Positions 1 to 10,152 of a DNA stretch of 64,000 nt are shown one piece after another. Every line of letters starts with the position of its first letter. Position 1 is the stretch's first letter. The notes under the pieces are model-generated. The model worked only from the letters and a program-made list of their open reading frames with translations. It was not told the origin of the DNA and searched no databases. The DNA comes from Phycisphaerae bacterium (GTDB lineage: Bacteria > Planctomycetota > Phycisphaerae > Phycisphaerales > UBA1924). Both the position numbers and the translations under genes were made by a program. Where the stretch lies: NCBI GenBank assembly GCA_030432255.1, contig JAUIHS010000009.1:1-64000 (forward strand), read 5' to 3'.

Positions 1-138
1 GTTGTTGCCGGCGTGCCAGTGCTGTTCGTCACGACCGGTCCGTTTGGTCGAGTCTCAGACTCGATGGGTGAGGTTCACTTGATGCGTCAATCCTGCATCT
101 CTGAATCTGGCGTGGCTCAGGAGGCCGCCATGATCTGA
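1..138 (+). CDS. possible 3' end of an upstream gene (partial)
   Basis: Frame 1 is open from the window edge to a TGA at 136-138 and gives 45 residues. No family is recognisable and third-position composition is not strongly biased. The only support is the uninterrupted frame and its position before a hairpin that could end an upstream transcript. It may be non-coding. Confidence 0.25.
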   Translation, partial: VVAGVPVLFVTTGPFGRVSDSMGEVHLMRQSCISESGVAQEAAMI

Positions 139-218
139 CCAGAACGTGGACAGATCAGTCGTCGAGAGGACCTGCATGAACCCTCATGCATACACGGGTC
201 TGTCTCTCCACCCGGCGG

Positions 219-257
219 ACCACGCGCGTCTCAGACGTCCGTGGTTTTGTGCTTTTT
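219..257 (+). terminator. hairpin plus T-rich tract in the nusA leader
   Basis: ACCACG (219-224) pairs with CGTGGT (240-245), and GTCT (228-231) pairs with AGAC (233-236) inside a symmetrical 3x3 internal loop. TTTT and TTTTT tracts follow at 245-257. It lies about 80 nt before the nusA start. It could end an upstream transcript or act as an attenuator of the nusA-infB operon. NusA autoregulates its operon in E. coli, so attenuation is plausible but unproven. The remaining sequence between 139 and 335 shows no gene. Confidence 0.4.
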
Positions 258-335
258 CCCATACTGAATGTGCTCTCCACGACGAGACACGACAACCTGA
301 CACCTCCGACCCCCACGACCGGAGCGCTAGAGACA

Positions 336-1760
336 ATGAATCCGCAGGAAATGATGCGCATCCTAGACTCCATCGCACGTGACCGAAACGTCGATCGCGA
401 AGTCCTCATCACCGATCTCGAGCAGGCGATGATTTCCGCCGCGCGCAAGCATTACAACACGCTCGATACCAACGAGTTCAACTGTGAAATCGATCGACTC
501 ACCGGCGAACTGCGCCTCTTCAGGCACGAGGAACTCCTCGAACTGTCGCCCGAAGGACTCGGACGCATCGCCGCGCAGACCTTCAAGCAGGTCATGATCC
601 AGAAGTTCCGGGAAGACGAAAGACAGTCCCTCTACGACGAATACATCAAACGAGTCGGCGAAATCGTCACCGGTACCGCACAACGGTACGAAGGCGGTGC
701 TCTCGTCTGCACCGTCGATCGCGGCGAAGCCTTCATGCCTCGCTCCGAACAGATCCCCGGTGAACAGTTCCACCCCGGCGATCGAATCCGATGCCTCATC
801 CTCGACGTCCGAGATGTCGGCAGCCAGGTCAAGATCGTCCTCTCCCGAGCACACCCGGACTTCATCCGACGACTCTTCGAAGTCGAGGTCCCCGAAGTCT
901 CCGAACGGGTCATCGAAATCAAGGCCATGGCACGCGAACCCGGCTTCCGTACCAAGATCGCCGTCTCATCCATCGACTCCAAGGTCGATGCCGTCGGCGC
1001 ATGCGTCGGCGTTCGCGGCTCACGCATCAAGAACATCGTCGATGAACTCAACGGCGAAAAGATCGACATCGTGCGCTGGAACGAGTCAAGCCAGATCCTC
1101 ATCCAGAACGCCCTCAAGCCCGCCGAGGTCGCTGAGATCTCACTCTGCTTCGAACTCGGTCGGGCCACCGTCGTCGTCGAGGACACGCAACTCTCACTCG
1201 CCATCGGCAAACGCGGCCAGAACGTGCGCCTCGCTGCCCGACTCACCGGTTGGGACATCGACATCCTCACGCCCGACGAGTTCAACAAGGGCCTCGATAT
1301 CATGGCCGACACCCTCCGCCACGTCGAAGGTGTCTCGGAAGACAAACTCGACCGCCTCGCCGCGCTCGGCATGGTCAGTGTCTTTGATGTCGAAGAAGTT
1401 GGTGCGGATGTTGTCGGCCAGGAACTGGAACTGGACCAGGACACCGCGCTGAACATGGTCAAACTCGCCGGCGAAAAGGCCCGCGAAGTGGCCGAGCAGC
1501 AGGCGAAGGAAAAGGAAGAAGCCGAAGCCCGCCGGGCCGCGGAGGAATCCGCCGCTCGCGAACTGCTGGAAAAGGGTGCCGCCCCCGGCGAAGACGTCGA
1601 CCCGGACGTCCTGGCCGCCGCCATCCTCTCCGCAGGTCCCGGCCAGGCCGCTTCACCCACCCCGGCATCGGACGCCGCGCCCCAGGCAGAAACCTCCGAG
1701 GAGGACGAAGCACGTGCCGATGCCATCCTCGGTGGCGCTCCCAAGGACGAGAACTCGTAA
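336..1760 (+). CDS. nusA: transcription termination/antitermination factor NusA
   Basis: NusA binds RNA polymerase and nascent RNA to control pausing, termination and antitermination. The 474-residue product has the N-terminal polymerase-binding domain (about 1-105), an S1 domain (about 106-180), and two KH domains with the motifs GVRGSRIKNIVDEL and AIGKRGQNVRLAARLTGW. A helical C-terminal region is followed by an acidic, Ala/Glu-rich tail from about residue 385. The ATG at 336 was chosen because homologues start at MNPQEMMRIL; an upstream in-frame extension from 186 has no family similarity. It is first in a forward block with infB, ylxP-like and rbfA, the conserved order of the nusA-infB operon. 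Confidence 0.96.
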   Translation: MNPQEMMRILDSIARDRNVDREVLITDLEQAMISAARKHYNTLDTNEFNCEIDRLTGELRLFRHEELLELSPEGLGRIAAQTFKQVMIQKFREDERQSLYDEYIKRVGEIVTGTAQRYEGGALVCTVDRGEAFMPRSEQIPGEQFHPGDRIRCLILDVRDVGSQVKIVLSRAHPDFIRRLFEVEVPEVSERVIEIKAMAREPGFRTKIAVSSIDSKVDAVGACVGVRGSRIKNIVDELNGEKIDIVRWNESSQILIQNALKPAEVAEISLCFELGRATVVVEDTQLSLAIGKRGQNVRLAARLTGWDIDILTPDEFNKGLDIMADTLRHVEGVSEDKLDRLAALGMVSVFDVEEVGADVVGQELELDQDTALNMVKLAGEKAREVAEQQAKEKEEAEARRAAEESAARELLEKGAAPGEDVDPDVLAAAILSAGPGQAASPTPASDAAPQAETSEEDEARADAILGGAPKDENS

Positions 1761-1859
1761 CGCTTCATCATCACCGGCATTCAGCCGGCCGATCGCAGGA
1801 ATTGACGGCATGCGGCTCTGCAGGAGCCGCCACACAAGACACGGACCACGGAGACGACG

Positions 1860-4742
1860 TTGGCCAGGCGCGTATTTGAGCTTGCAAAGGACCTGGGCGT
1901 GAAGTCCAAGGCGATTCTGGAGAAATGCCAGGCGGAAGGTATCCCCGGCATCAATAACCACATGTCGAGCGTCTCGGTTGGACTCGAGGCGACGATCAAG
2001 GAGTGGTTCTCCGAGAAGAAGGCCGAGAGTGGCTCCACAGCCGTGGAAACCGCAGAGAAGGTCGATCTGAACAAGGTGCGCGTCAAGCGCGCACGAAAAA
2101 AGGCAACTCCCACCGGAACTTCGGACTCCGAGGCCGAGGCCGCGACCGCAGTCGCTGAGCCGGAAAAGGCAACGCCCGCCGAGGCCACGCCGCAGGAGAC
2201 GCCCGGCGACAATGACGGGAATGACGGGAATGACGGGGCCGAAACACCGGAATCGACAACCGTCGAGACGCCGCCCACACCCGTCGCGCGAAAGATCGAA
2301 GCACCGAAGGCAGAGGAAGAAGCCGAAGCCGACGCAACACCCGAAACATCCGAGCCGGAAACGGAATTGCAGCCCGCCGCGGCGGCCCCGGTCGATGCAC
2401 CGGCCACCGACACCGACACCGACGCCGACGCCGACGCCGACGCCGATGGTGCATCGGGTGAGGGTGACGCGAGCCCCGACATCGTCGGCGTTCCGAACGT
2501 CCCCACTCGACCCGATGTCGTGAAGCCCGTCGGGCGACAACTCAAAACCAAGACCCCCGCCAAGCTCAGCGGCCCCAAGGTCATCCGCGTCGAACAACCC
2601 GACGAAGTGCAGCAACGACGCCCGCGCCGCGAACAGCAGGGCGAGTTCATGCCGATGAACCGTGGCCCCCGAGGCGGCGCCGGAGTCGGTGGCCCCATGA
2701 TGCCGCCGACCGAAGACGACGGTCGCGGCTCCCGACGCAACAAGCGCCGCGGTGGCGGTGGCGGCGGTGATTCCCGTGGCGGCGGTGGTGGCGGCGGCGG
2801 CGGTGGCCGTGGCAGCCGACGCAACGATCGTGGCTGGAGCACCAAGGACCTCATCGAGCGCGAGGCACGCCTCTCCCGCTCCGATGGCTTCCTGCGCCAG
2901 CGACGTCGCAGCCAGAAGATGAAGGGGGACAAGTCCGAACGGCCGGCAACCCTCGCTGAGACCGGCGGCGAGGTGCGCATCACCACGCCGATCAGCATCA
3001 AGGACCTCTCCGCCGCGACCGGCGTGAAAGCCGCCGAGATCGTCAAGAAGCTCTTCCTCAAGGGCATCATGGCGAACGTGAACTCCGGCATTGAAGACGA
3101 TCAGGCACAGGAGGTCATGCTCGATTACAACATCGAGTTGATCCTCGAAGAGCCCCAGAGCGCCGAGGCCGCGGTCGTCGAGGAACACGCTCAGCGCGAG
3201 ACGGTTGACGAACGGTCCCGCAGTCCTGTCGTCACCATCCTCGGTCACGTGGACCACGGCAAGACGTCACTGCTCGACCGCATTCGCAAGGCCAACGTCG
3301 CATCGGGCGAAGCCGGCGGCATCACGCAGGCCACCAGCGCCTTCAGTGTGCCCGTCCACGTCGGTGACACCGACAAGACCGTCACCTTCCTCGATACGCC
3401 CGGCCACGAAGCATTCACCGAAATGCGCTCACGAGGCGCCAACATGACCGACCTCGTCGTGCTCGTCATCGCAGCCGACGACGGTGTCATGCCCCAGACC
3501 GTCGAGTCCATCGCGCACGCTCGCGCCGCCGGTGTTCCCATCGTCGTCGCGCTCAACAAGACCGACCTCGCTGCCGCCACCGACGCCAACATCCAGCGCA
3601 TCTTCGGACAGCTCGCAGAACAGGAAGTTCAGCCCTCGGAGTGGGGCGGCGACATCGAAGTCGTACGCACCAGCGCCGAAACCGGCGATGGAATCCAGGA
3701 CCTGCTTGAGGTCCTCGATTACCAGGCCCAGCTCCTCGAACTGAAGGCCGACTTCGGCGGCAGCGCCAGCGGCGTGATCGTCGAATCGCAGTTGCAGGAG
3801 GGTCGCGGCCCCGTCGCCAACATCCTCATTCAGCAGGGCCAGCTCTCGGTGGGTGACATCATCGTTGCCGGCCGTGCCTTCGGACGCGTCCGTGACATGG
3901 TCGATCACACCGGCGCCAGGATCAAGACGGCTCACCCGAGCATGCCGGTGCAGATCAGCGGCATGAACGAGCTGCCCGATGCCGGCGATCGATTCTTCGT
4001 GGTGCAGAACCTCAAGAACGCTTCCGAGGCCGCCGAACAGCGGCGCCAGTTCGAGCGCGAACGCGAACTGTCGAAACCCAAGATGACACTCGACACCATG
4101 TTCGCCGCCATGCAGGAAGCCGATGTCAAGGAACTCCGCGTCATCCTCAAGGCAGACGTGCAGGGCTCCGTCGATGTCATCCAGAACACGCTCGAGGAAA
4201 TCTCAACCGACGAGGTCAAGGTCCGCGTACTGCACGCCGCAGTCGGCGGTATCACCGAGTCCGATGTCACACTGGCGGCCGCCTCCGATGCCGTCATCCT
4301 CGGCTTCAACGTCATCGCCTCAGCGAAGGCCCGACGAATGGCCGAAGACAAGTCCATCGAGGTTCGCAGCTACCAGGTCATCTACGACATCGTGGACGAC
4401 ATGAAGAAGGCCGCCGAAGGCCTGCTGGAGCCGGAGATCCGCCAGGAGGTTCTTGGTCATGCCGAGGTCCGACAGGTCTTCCGTATCACCAAGGTGGGCT
4501 CCGTGGCCGGCTGCTATGTGACCGACGGTTCGATCGAACGCAACGCTCTCATCCGCGTGACGCGCGACGACATCGTTATCGAGAACGATCGAGTCCTCGA
4601 ACAGCTCAAACGCTTCAAGGACGATGCCAAGGAAGTCCGTTCCGGACAGGAATGCGGCATGAAGATCGTTGGCTACGACGACATCAAGGAAGGCGACGTC
4701 CTCGAGTGCTACCGGAAGGTTGAGGTCCGTCGTTCACTCTGA
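1860..4742 (+). CDS. infB: translation initiation factor IF-2
   Basis: IF-2 is the GTPase that places initiator fMet-tRNA on the 30S subunit and promotes subunit joining. The 960-residue protein starts with an IF2N-type domain ([20 protein letters not shown]). A long low-complexity acidic and Pro/Ala region follows, then a polyglycine/arginine patch encoded at about 2750-2820, and a second IF2N-like segment near residue 375. The G domain carries [12 protein letters not shown] (G1), [12 protein letters not shown] (G3) and NKTD (G4), followed by domains II-IV. The start is TTG at 1860, supported by a GGAG-like site just upstream and by the family N-terminus. The spacer after nusA is 99 nt. Confidence 0.96.
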   Translation: MARRVFELAKDLGVKSKAILEKCQAEGIPGINNHMSSVSVGLEATIKEWFSEKKAESGSTAVETAEKVDLNKVRVKRARKKATPTGTSDSEAEAATAVAEPEKATPAEATPQETPGDNDGNDGNDGAETPESTTVETPPTPVARKIEAPKAEEEAEADATPETSEPETELQPAAAAPVDAPATDTDTDADADADADGASGEGDASPDIVGVPNVPTRPDVVKPVGRQLKTKTPAKLSGPKVIRVEQPDEVQQRRPRREQQGEFMPMNRGPRGGAGVGGPMMPPTEDDGRGSRRNKRRGGGGGGDSRGGGGGGGGGGRGSRRNDRGWSTKDLIEREARLSRSDGFLRQRRRSQKMKGDKSERPATLAETGGEVRITTPISIKDLSAATGVKAAEIVKKLFLKGIMANVNSGIEDDQAQEVMLDYNIELILEEPQSAEAAVVEEHAQRETVDERSRSPVVTILGHVDHGKTSLLDRIRKANVASGEAGGITQATSAFSVPVHVGDTDKTVTFLDTPGHEAFTEMRSRGANMTDLVVLVIAADDGVMPQTVESIAHARAAGVPIVVALNKTDLAAATDANIQRIFGQLAEQEVQPSEWGGDIEVVRTSAETGDGIQDLLEVLDYQAQLLELKADFGGSASGVIVESQLQEGRGPVANILIQQGQLSVGDIIVAGRAFGRVRDMVDHTGARIKTAHPSMPVQISGMNELPDAGDRFFVVQNLKNASEAAEQRRQFERERELSKPKMTLDTMFAAMQEADVKELRVILKADVQGSVDVIQNTLEEISTDEVKVRVLHAAVGGITESDVTLAAASDAVILGFNVIASAKARRMAEDKSIEVRSYQVIYDIVDDMKKAAEGLLEPEIRQEVLGHAEVRQVFRITKVGSVAGCYVTDGSIERNALIRVTRDDIVIENDRVLEQLKRFKDDAKEVRSGQECGMKIVGYDDIKEGDVLECYRKVEVRRSL

Positions 4743-4781
4743 CGCACGACATTTGCCCCCGTATGACGGGGCCATCAGATC

Positions 4782-5177
4782 ATGATCATTGCCACGCTTC
4801 AGTTCGAGCTGATCATCCAACACAGTGACTGCCTCAAGGACAAGCGGCGAGTCGTGAATTCCGTCAAGGAACGACTCCAGCGCAAATTCCGGGTTGCAGT
4901 CGCTGAGGTCGGCGCCCTCGATCATCACCGCATCGCCCTCCTCGGGCTCGCCGCGGTGACCAATTCAGCGCGCCATGGCAGCGAGATCATTGACCGCGTC
5001 ATTTCGGAACTCCGACGCGAGCGGGAAGCCGAACTCGGCGATCTCGCCCGCAACATCATCGCGGGAACCCCCGCCAGTCCGGACCCGACCGCAACCGATC
5101 CCGTCATCTCCCCCGAAGATGAGGCCGAACTGCTGCGCCAGGGGAGCGAGACTCTCAAAGCGGAGGATCCCTCATGA
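4782..5177 (+). CDS. DUF503/YlxP-like protein
   Basis: The 131-residue protein matches the DUF503 (YlxP) family: an N-terminal beta-strand segment, then CLKDKRRVVNSVKERLQRKF and a central VAEVGALDHH region. The family is commonly found between infB and rbfA, as here, and is thought to bind RNA or ribosomes, but its biochemical role is not settled. The charged C-terminal tail from about residue 95 is variable. It lies 39 nt after infB, and its stop overlaps the rbfA start by 4 nt (ATGA), which suggests translational coupling. Confidence 0.85.
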   Translation: MIIATLQFELIIQHSDCLKDKRRVVNSVKERLQRKFRVAVAEVGALDHHRIALLGLAAVTNSARHGSEIIDRVISELRREREAELGDLARNIIAGTPASPDPTATDPVISPEDEAELLRQGSETLKAEDPS

Positions 5178-5584
5178 CCCGACGCACAGACCAGGTCTCG
5201 TCGGTGCTGCATCGCGCGATCCAGACCGTGATCGAACACGATCTCACCGACCCCCGCCTCAGCGGCGCGCTGATCACCGTCACCGGGGTCAAGGTCACCG
5301 CCGACCTCCTGACCGCCGTCGTCACCGTCACCGTGACACCGGAGAAGAAGGAAGGCATCGTCATCCACGGGCTGACGTCCGCATCCCGTCACATCCGGCG
5401 ACGCGCCGGCGACATGATCGACATGCGCAAGCTGCCCGACCTCGTCTTCAAGGTCGACAAGGGTCGTAAGCGCGAGGCCGAGGTCATGCGCGTGCTCAGC
5501 GAACTCGCGGAAGAACGCGAAGACCAGGCATCACCATCAACAGAGACACCTACGGAACCTGTGGAGGACACCCGTGAGCACTGA
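5174..5584 (+). CDS. rbfA: 30S ribosome-binding factor RbfA
   Basis: RbfA binds the immature 30S subunit and assists late 16S rRNA 5'-end maturation. The 136-residue product shows the family pattern: RTDQVSSVLHRAIQTVIEHD at the N-terminus, DPRLSGALITVTGVKVTADL for the KH-like core, and ASRHIRRRAGDMIDMRKLPD. A charged tail follows residue 110. It starts inside the DUF503 stop codon, and its own stop overlaps the next gene by 11 nt, so all are probably co-translated in the nusA operon. Confidence 0.94.
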   Translation: MTRRTDQVSSVLHRAIQTVIEHDLTDPRLSGALITVTGVKVTADLLTAVVTVTVTPEKKEGIVIHGLTSASRHIRRRAGDMIDMRKLPDLVFKVDKGRKREAEVMRVLSELAEEREDQASPSTETPTEPVEDTREH

Positions 5585-6314
5585 CCAGGCGAAGGCCCTC
5601 AACGCCCTGCTGAAGAAGATCAAGGGTACGACGCTGCTCGATGAGCCGGAGCGCTCGCCGATGGACGAGTTTGTCTTCACGTTCCTGCTGTGGGACAGCA
5701 CAACGCCCCGGGCCACCCGCGCCTTCGACCGCCTGATGAGTCATGTGGTCGATGTCAATGAACTCCGCGTCTGCCGACCGCCCGAACTCGTCGCCGTGAT
5801 CGGGACCGACTATCCCCGGGCCGAAGAGAGACTGATTCTGCTCTGCGATGCCCTGCATCAGATCTACCTCCGTGAACACGAGGTGTCACTCGACAATGCC
5901 ATGGCACTCGGCAAACGCGATGGCCGGAAGTACTTCGATACCATCGAATCACTCCCGCAGTTCGTCGCCGCTCGCGTCATGCTCCGCTGCATGGGCGCAC
6001 ACGCCGTGCCCCTCGATGAGCGACTCCTGACACTCCTCACCGATGCCGATGTCTTCCCGGAACCACTCGACTTCGACAAGGCCGTGACCTTCCTCGAGCG
6101 ACACGTCAAGGCCGCCGACTCCGCCGACGTCCACGCCCTGCTCCAGGCGTGGTCAGAGGAAAATGCCACCCGCTCCGGCAAGGCCGCCACGAAGAAGAAG
6201 ACGCGCAAGACCTCACGCAAGAAGACCAGCCGGAAGACCACCAAGAAGGGCACCTCCCGGGCCTCCACCGGAGAGAAGTCTCGCAAGAAGACCTCCCGCA
6301 CCGCGAAGAAGTGA
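5574..6314 (+). CDS. endonuclease III-like (HhH-GPD superfamily) protein with lysine-rich tail
   Basis: The 246-residue protein begins with GTG at 5574, preceded by a GGAGG site within the end of rbfA. Residues about 25-190 follow the helical pattern of endonuclease III-type glycosylases: an FVFTFLLWDSTTPRATRAFD helix, an IESLPQFVAARV segment where the helix-hairpin-helix would lie, and VPLDERLL where the catalytic Asp region would lie. The catalytic Lys of bifunctional enzymes and the C-terminal 4Fe-4S cysteines are absent. From about residue 200 the chain is almost only Lys, Arg, Thr and Ser with repeated KKTSRK-type units, like an H1-like DNA-binding tail. It may be a non-catalytic nucleic-acid-binding protein. 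Assignment to the superfamily is by pattern only. Confidence 0.6.
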   Translation: MSTDQAKALNALLKKIKGTTLLDEPERSPMDEFVFTFLLWDSTTPRATRAFDRLMSHVVDVNELRVCRPPELVAVIGTDYPRAEERLILLCDALHQIYLREHEVSLDNAMALGKRDGRKYFDTIESLPQFVAARVMLRCMGAHAVPLDERLLTLLTDADVFPEPLDFDKAVTFLERHVKAADSADVHALLQAWSEENATRSGKAATKKKTRKTSRKKTSRKTTKKGTSRASTGEKSRKKTSRTAKK

Positions 6315-6418
6315 GTGAGCCTCCGACGCACCCCCCCCGCCCCACCGCAACCCGGACACGACCTCGCCCCTATGATCCAGCGACGTCTCACATCGCACCC
6401 CCGCCCTGTGGAGATCGG

Positions 6419-9400
6419 ATGACGCCGCGCCCCGACGCACCCAGACCATCTGTTCGAGGTCTCGCCACCTGCCTCGCATGCCTCGGAGCACTGCTCGCCG
6501 CCGCGTGCGCCCATGCCGTTCCCGCCCCACCGCCGCCCGGCATCCAGCCCGCCGCCGTGTCGCCCCAGCAACACCCCCGCGCACAACTCACACTCCTCGA
6601 AGTCGTCGATCTCTTCGAGGCCGCCGACCAGGGCGAAAACACCACCGAATCCGAGAGCGCCGCCCAACCCTCCGATGCCGCCCGACTCGAAGCCATGCGC
6701 TCCTACCAGGAGGGAAGGCTCCACGCCCTCGAAGGCGACCTCGGTGAGGCCGAACGCTGCTTCCGCAGAACCACGCGACTCGATCCCACTTCCGTCGCCG
6801 GCTGGCGGGAACTCGGCGAACTGCTGCTCCAGGCCGGGAACCCCACCGCACTCTCCGCATTCCATAACGTCCTCGATCGAAGCCCCAATGACACCCGCGC
6901 GCTCATCGTGATCAGCCGACACGCCATGCAACGCCGCGACTTCGATCGAGCCGCGACACTCCTCACCCGACTCATTCGCAGTAACGCGGCACGCGAAGAC
7001 GCCGCACTCCCCTACCTCATTCACGCCCGTGCCGGTGAAGTCCTCGCAACACTCGGTTACGACCGCGCCGCACTGGAAGCCCTTCAGATCGCCGCGGCAC
7101 TCCCGGACCGCTTCGAAGAGACCACCCGGTTCACCGATGAACTTCGCCTCCTCTATCGCGCGCGACCGGACCTCTGGAGACTCGTCGGCGACGCGGCTCT
7201 GCGCCTCGACGACCCAGAGCGCGCCGCCGATGCCTACGACCAGGCCGTCCGATTCCCGACGCTGAACCCAATAGCGCTCGTCAGCCGCCAGACCTATGTC
7301 GCCATGCTGCTCGACATGCCCGATCGTGCCGCCCGGAGCATCGCCGCTCTGCTCGAACGAAACCAGGGAGGCGTCCCCGCGGAACTCCTCGAACTCATCC
7401 GATACGTCGCTCAGCAGAAGCCGGACGACACGACACTCCGCGCGGCAATCGATGACGTCTACCAGTCACTGCCTCCTGAACGCCGGCGCCTCGTCGCCGG
7501 TTCGCAGGCCCGCGCCACCGCAGCCGCAGCCCACAACGAAGCGACTGGAATTCTCCGCTCGCACCTGCTTGAAGCACCGCAGGACACAGCGACGCTGCTG
7601 GCGCTCTTCGACATCATCCCCGGAACATCCGAACGCGTCGCCGTTGTCCGCGACCTCATCCTCGCTCACCCGACCGAGTTCACCCGCTTCTCCCAGCATC
7701 TGATCGCCGGCGCCGATTCGGCCCGCACCGTCGTGGATGCCATCGAAGACATCGCTGAAGCAGACGAAGCAACCCGCCTGCTGCTCGCCACCGCGCTCGA
7801 ACTCTCAGGCGACCCGCGCGCAGCAGCACGATGTCTCGCGGATATCAAGCCCACCGACCCGATACTCCAGGCAACCACCACAGCAGCGCGTTCCGCTCTC
7901 CTCTTCCGGCTGGGCCAGTTGGAACAGGCACAACGACTCCTCGCGCAGGACTGCTTCAACACCCCGACCGGCCTGCTGATTCAGGCCGAGGCCCACGAAG
8001 CCATGTTCAACGCCGGAGCCGCGCGGGCGTCCGCCGAAGCGGCCCTGGATGCACTTCGGCCCGAAGAGACGTTGCTGGTCGCCGAAGCCCATCGCCGCGC
8101 GGGCGCAAACGCACGGCGACTCGACCAGACGAGCGATGCCATCCGTCACTATGAGGCCGCCGCCGAGTTGGCGCCCTGGGCCGAGGAATCGCTGGTGGGG
8201 CTCTTCAGCATCTACTCAACGTCAGGTGATCAACCCGATGAAGCACAGCGCATCGATGTCATCCGACGCGCCCGGGAAGCCGTTCCCGACGGCCGCGTCA
8301 TCCAGTCCTTCCGAATCCGCGAAGCCATCTCAAGGCGACAGTTCGATATCGCCGAACGACTGATCAATGGACTGCTGAAGACGACGCCACATGACCCGGA
8401 ATCCGTGGCAACCCTGCGCCAGATCTGGATCGCCTCCGGAGAACTGGAATCGGCACGGTCCTGGCTCCAGGAGCGAGCCGATCGCTATCCCGGTGTCACC
8501 GTCTACCCCATCGAACTCGCAACCGTGCTCCTCGAAGAGGATCGAGTCGCAGAGGCACGCAGCCTCCTCGCCGCGACCCTCGACACCTTCCCCGGCAGCC
8601 CCGATGTCTCACGAAGCCTCGAACACGTGCTGCGGACACGCCTCGGCGATGACGTCGCGGCCAACAGGTACGCGTGGAAGCGCATCGCCCTCCTGCCGCA
8701 GACGACGTCAGTCACGATCGAAATGATCGAACTGCAAGCCAGAGACGAGCAATACAGGGAAGCCATTGCACTGCTCAGGGACCTCGCTGATGCGAGCTTC
8801 ACCGAGACAGATCGAACGCGACTCGCCAACACCCTCATCGAGATCGGTCGACCCATCCTGTCGATGGGGCGCAGCCGTATCAGTGAGCCGCTGGTCCAGT
8901 TCTTCCTCTCGGCAACCGAGGCCTGTCCGGACCTCCCACTCGCCACGCACACGATCGGCATCCTGCTCGCATGCAAGAGCGGAGCCCCGCTCGAAGAGAT
9001 CGTTCATGCAACGGATCGCCTCGGCCACTTCAGTGGCGAAGAACTCGATCGACCACTCGGTGCCGCAGTCTCAGAACTTGTCGATGCACAACGCATGCCG
9101 GACGCCATGGTGCTCTCGTCCATCATCGCAGATTCACACCATGACATGAGTGAGGCGTTCCTTGTGCGCTGGCTCTACCTCGCCGACTCGGCAGGGTCCC
9201 GCGAGGATGTCGAGGAGGCACTTGCCACCATCGAGAGTCGGACCGACCTCGAAGGCTTCTTCAGGCGAGCACTCATCAACCAGAAGGACTACGGCCTCGC
9301 AGATCAGATCCAGGGCTTCGCAGCACGACTCAGCGCGCCCGGCCACGATGAACGCGCCATCGCGCTCTACCGCATCGCACTTGAGATCGATCCGGATCAC

Positions 9401-10069
9401 GCCATGTGCCTCAATAACCTCGGGTACCGCTTCCTGGAACGCGGCGAACGCCTCGGTGAAGCCGAACGACTCATCGCCCGCGCCTTCGCCCTCGACCCCG
9501 AGCAGGCCTCCATCACCGACTCACTCGGATGGGTCCGCTACAAGCGCGGCCGCCTCCATGATGACGAAGACGGCAAGATCAAGGGAGCGATCACCCTCCT
9601 TGAAGCGTCATTCCAGATCGCCATGAGGTCCCACCGGTCACGGATGTCGTCGCCCGGCGATGGGCCCACGCTCGCGGTTGTCGGAGACCACCTCGGTGAT
9701 GCACTCTGGGCGGGCGACCGCCGCGAAGAGGCAGTCGTCAAGTGGGAAGAAGCACTCGTATACGCACAGGAGTCCATCGACTGGGCCCAGATCGAACTCG
9801 TGAAACTCGACCCACGCCGTGATGTCGCGACCTCGGAGGCCCTGACCGAACTGCTCCGCGAGATGCAGAGCGTGCACCGCAGCACCCGAGCCAAGATCGA
9901 AGCCGCCGATGCCGGAAGCGAACCCGAGATCGCGCCCATCGTCGGTGAGGGCGACGGAGACGGGCCGGTCACACCCGAGGGCGAACCTCGGAACATCACC
10001 CCGCCGCCCGCCGACGCCGGTATCATGGTGCCGTCGCAATCCCGGCATATCCGACACATGAGCACCTGA
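6419..10069 (+). CDS. large TPR-repeat lipoprotein
   Basis: The protein of 1216 residues starts at ATG 6419 after a GTGGAG site. An in-frame extension to 6149 overlaps the preceding gene and has no signal peptide, so it was rejected. Residues 11-30 form a lipoprotein signal with lipobox LAAAC and Cys30. The rest is alpha-helical with many degenerate tetratricopeptide repeats, clearest near residues 100-200 (EGRLHALEGDLGEAERCFRR) and 970-1050 (ALEIDPDHAMCLNNLGYRFL). The C-terminus is Pro/Gly-rich. It is probably an envelope-anchored scaffold; no enzyme motif is visible. The closing TPR block resembles that of UPF-type TPR lipoproteins, but no specific function can be given. Confidence 0.85.
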   Translation: MTPRPDAPRPSVRGLATCLACLGALLAAACAHAVPAPPPPGIQPAAVSPQQHPRAQLTLLEVVDLFEAADQGENTTESESAAQPSDAARLEAMRSYQEGRLHALEGDLGEAERCFRRTTRLDPTSVAGWRELGELLLQAGNPTALSAFHNVLDRSPNDTRALIVISRHAMQRRDFDRAATLLTRLIRSNAAREDAALPYLIHARAGEVLATLGYDRAALEALQIAAALPDRFEETTRFTDELRLLYRARPDLWRLVGDAALRLDDPERAADAYDQAVRFPTLNPIALVSRQTYVAMLLDMPDRAARSIAALLERNQGGVPAELLELIRYVAQQKPDDTTLRAAIDDVYQSLPPERRRLVAGSQARATAAAAHNEATGILRSHLLEAPQDTATLLALFDIIPGTSERVAVVRDLILAHPTEFTRFSQHLIAGADSARTVVDAIEDIAEADEATRLLLATALELSGDPRAAARCLADIKPTDPILQATTTAARSALLFRLGQLEQAQRLLAQDCFNTPTGLLIQAEAHEAMFNAGAARASAEAALDALRPEETLLVAEAHRRAGANARRLDQTSDAIRHYEAAAELAPWAEESLVGLFSIYSTSGDQPDEAQRIDVIRRAREAVPDGRVIQSFRIREAISRRQFDIAERLINGLLKTTPHDPESVATLRQIWIASGELESARSWLQERADRYPGVTVYPIELATVLLEEDRVAEARSLLAATLDTFPGSPDVSRSLEHVLRTRLGDDVAANRYAWKRIALLPQTTSVTIEMIELQARDEQYREAIALLRDLADASFTETDRTRLANTLIEIGRPILSMGRSRISEPLVQFFLSATEACPDLPLATHTIGILLACKSGAPLEEIVHATDRLGHFSGEELDRPLGAAVSELVDAQRMPDAMVLSSIIADSHHDMSEAFLVRWLYLADSAGSREDVEEALATIESRTDLEGFFRRALINQKDYGLADQIQGFAARLSAPGHDERAIALYRIALEIDPDHAMCLNNLGYRFLERGERLGEAERLIARAFALDPEQASITDSLGWVRYKRGRLHDDEDGKIKGAITLLEASFQIAMRSHRSRMSSPGDGPTLAVVGDHLGDALWAGDRREEAVVKWEEALVYAQESIDWAQIELVKLDPRRDVATSEALTELLREMQSVHRSTRAKIEAADAGSEPEIAPIVGEGDGDGPVTPEGEPRNITPPPADAGIMVPSQSRHIRHMST

Positions 10070-10152
10070 GCCGGCTCGCTCCCGGCTCCGATCCCCAGGC
10101 GCAGCGGTCCCATACCGGGCCCCCGAGCGCTGTTCCCAAGCGGAGGCATCCC

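Noticed and set aside
186-335. N-terminal extension of NusA by 50 residues
   Set aside because: It is unlike any NusA start and includes the leader hairpin; the family N-terminus is at 336.
1653-3257. Reverse ORF of 534 codons opposite infB
   Set aside because: The low-complexity sequence is the complement of the infB linker; infB is unambiguous.
6149-6418. N-terminal extension of the TPR lipoprotein
   Set aside because: It overlaps the lysine tail of the preceding gene and would hide the lipoprotein signal peptide.
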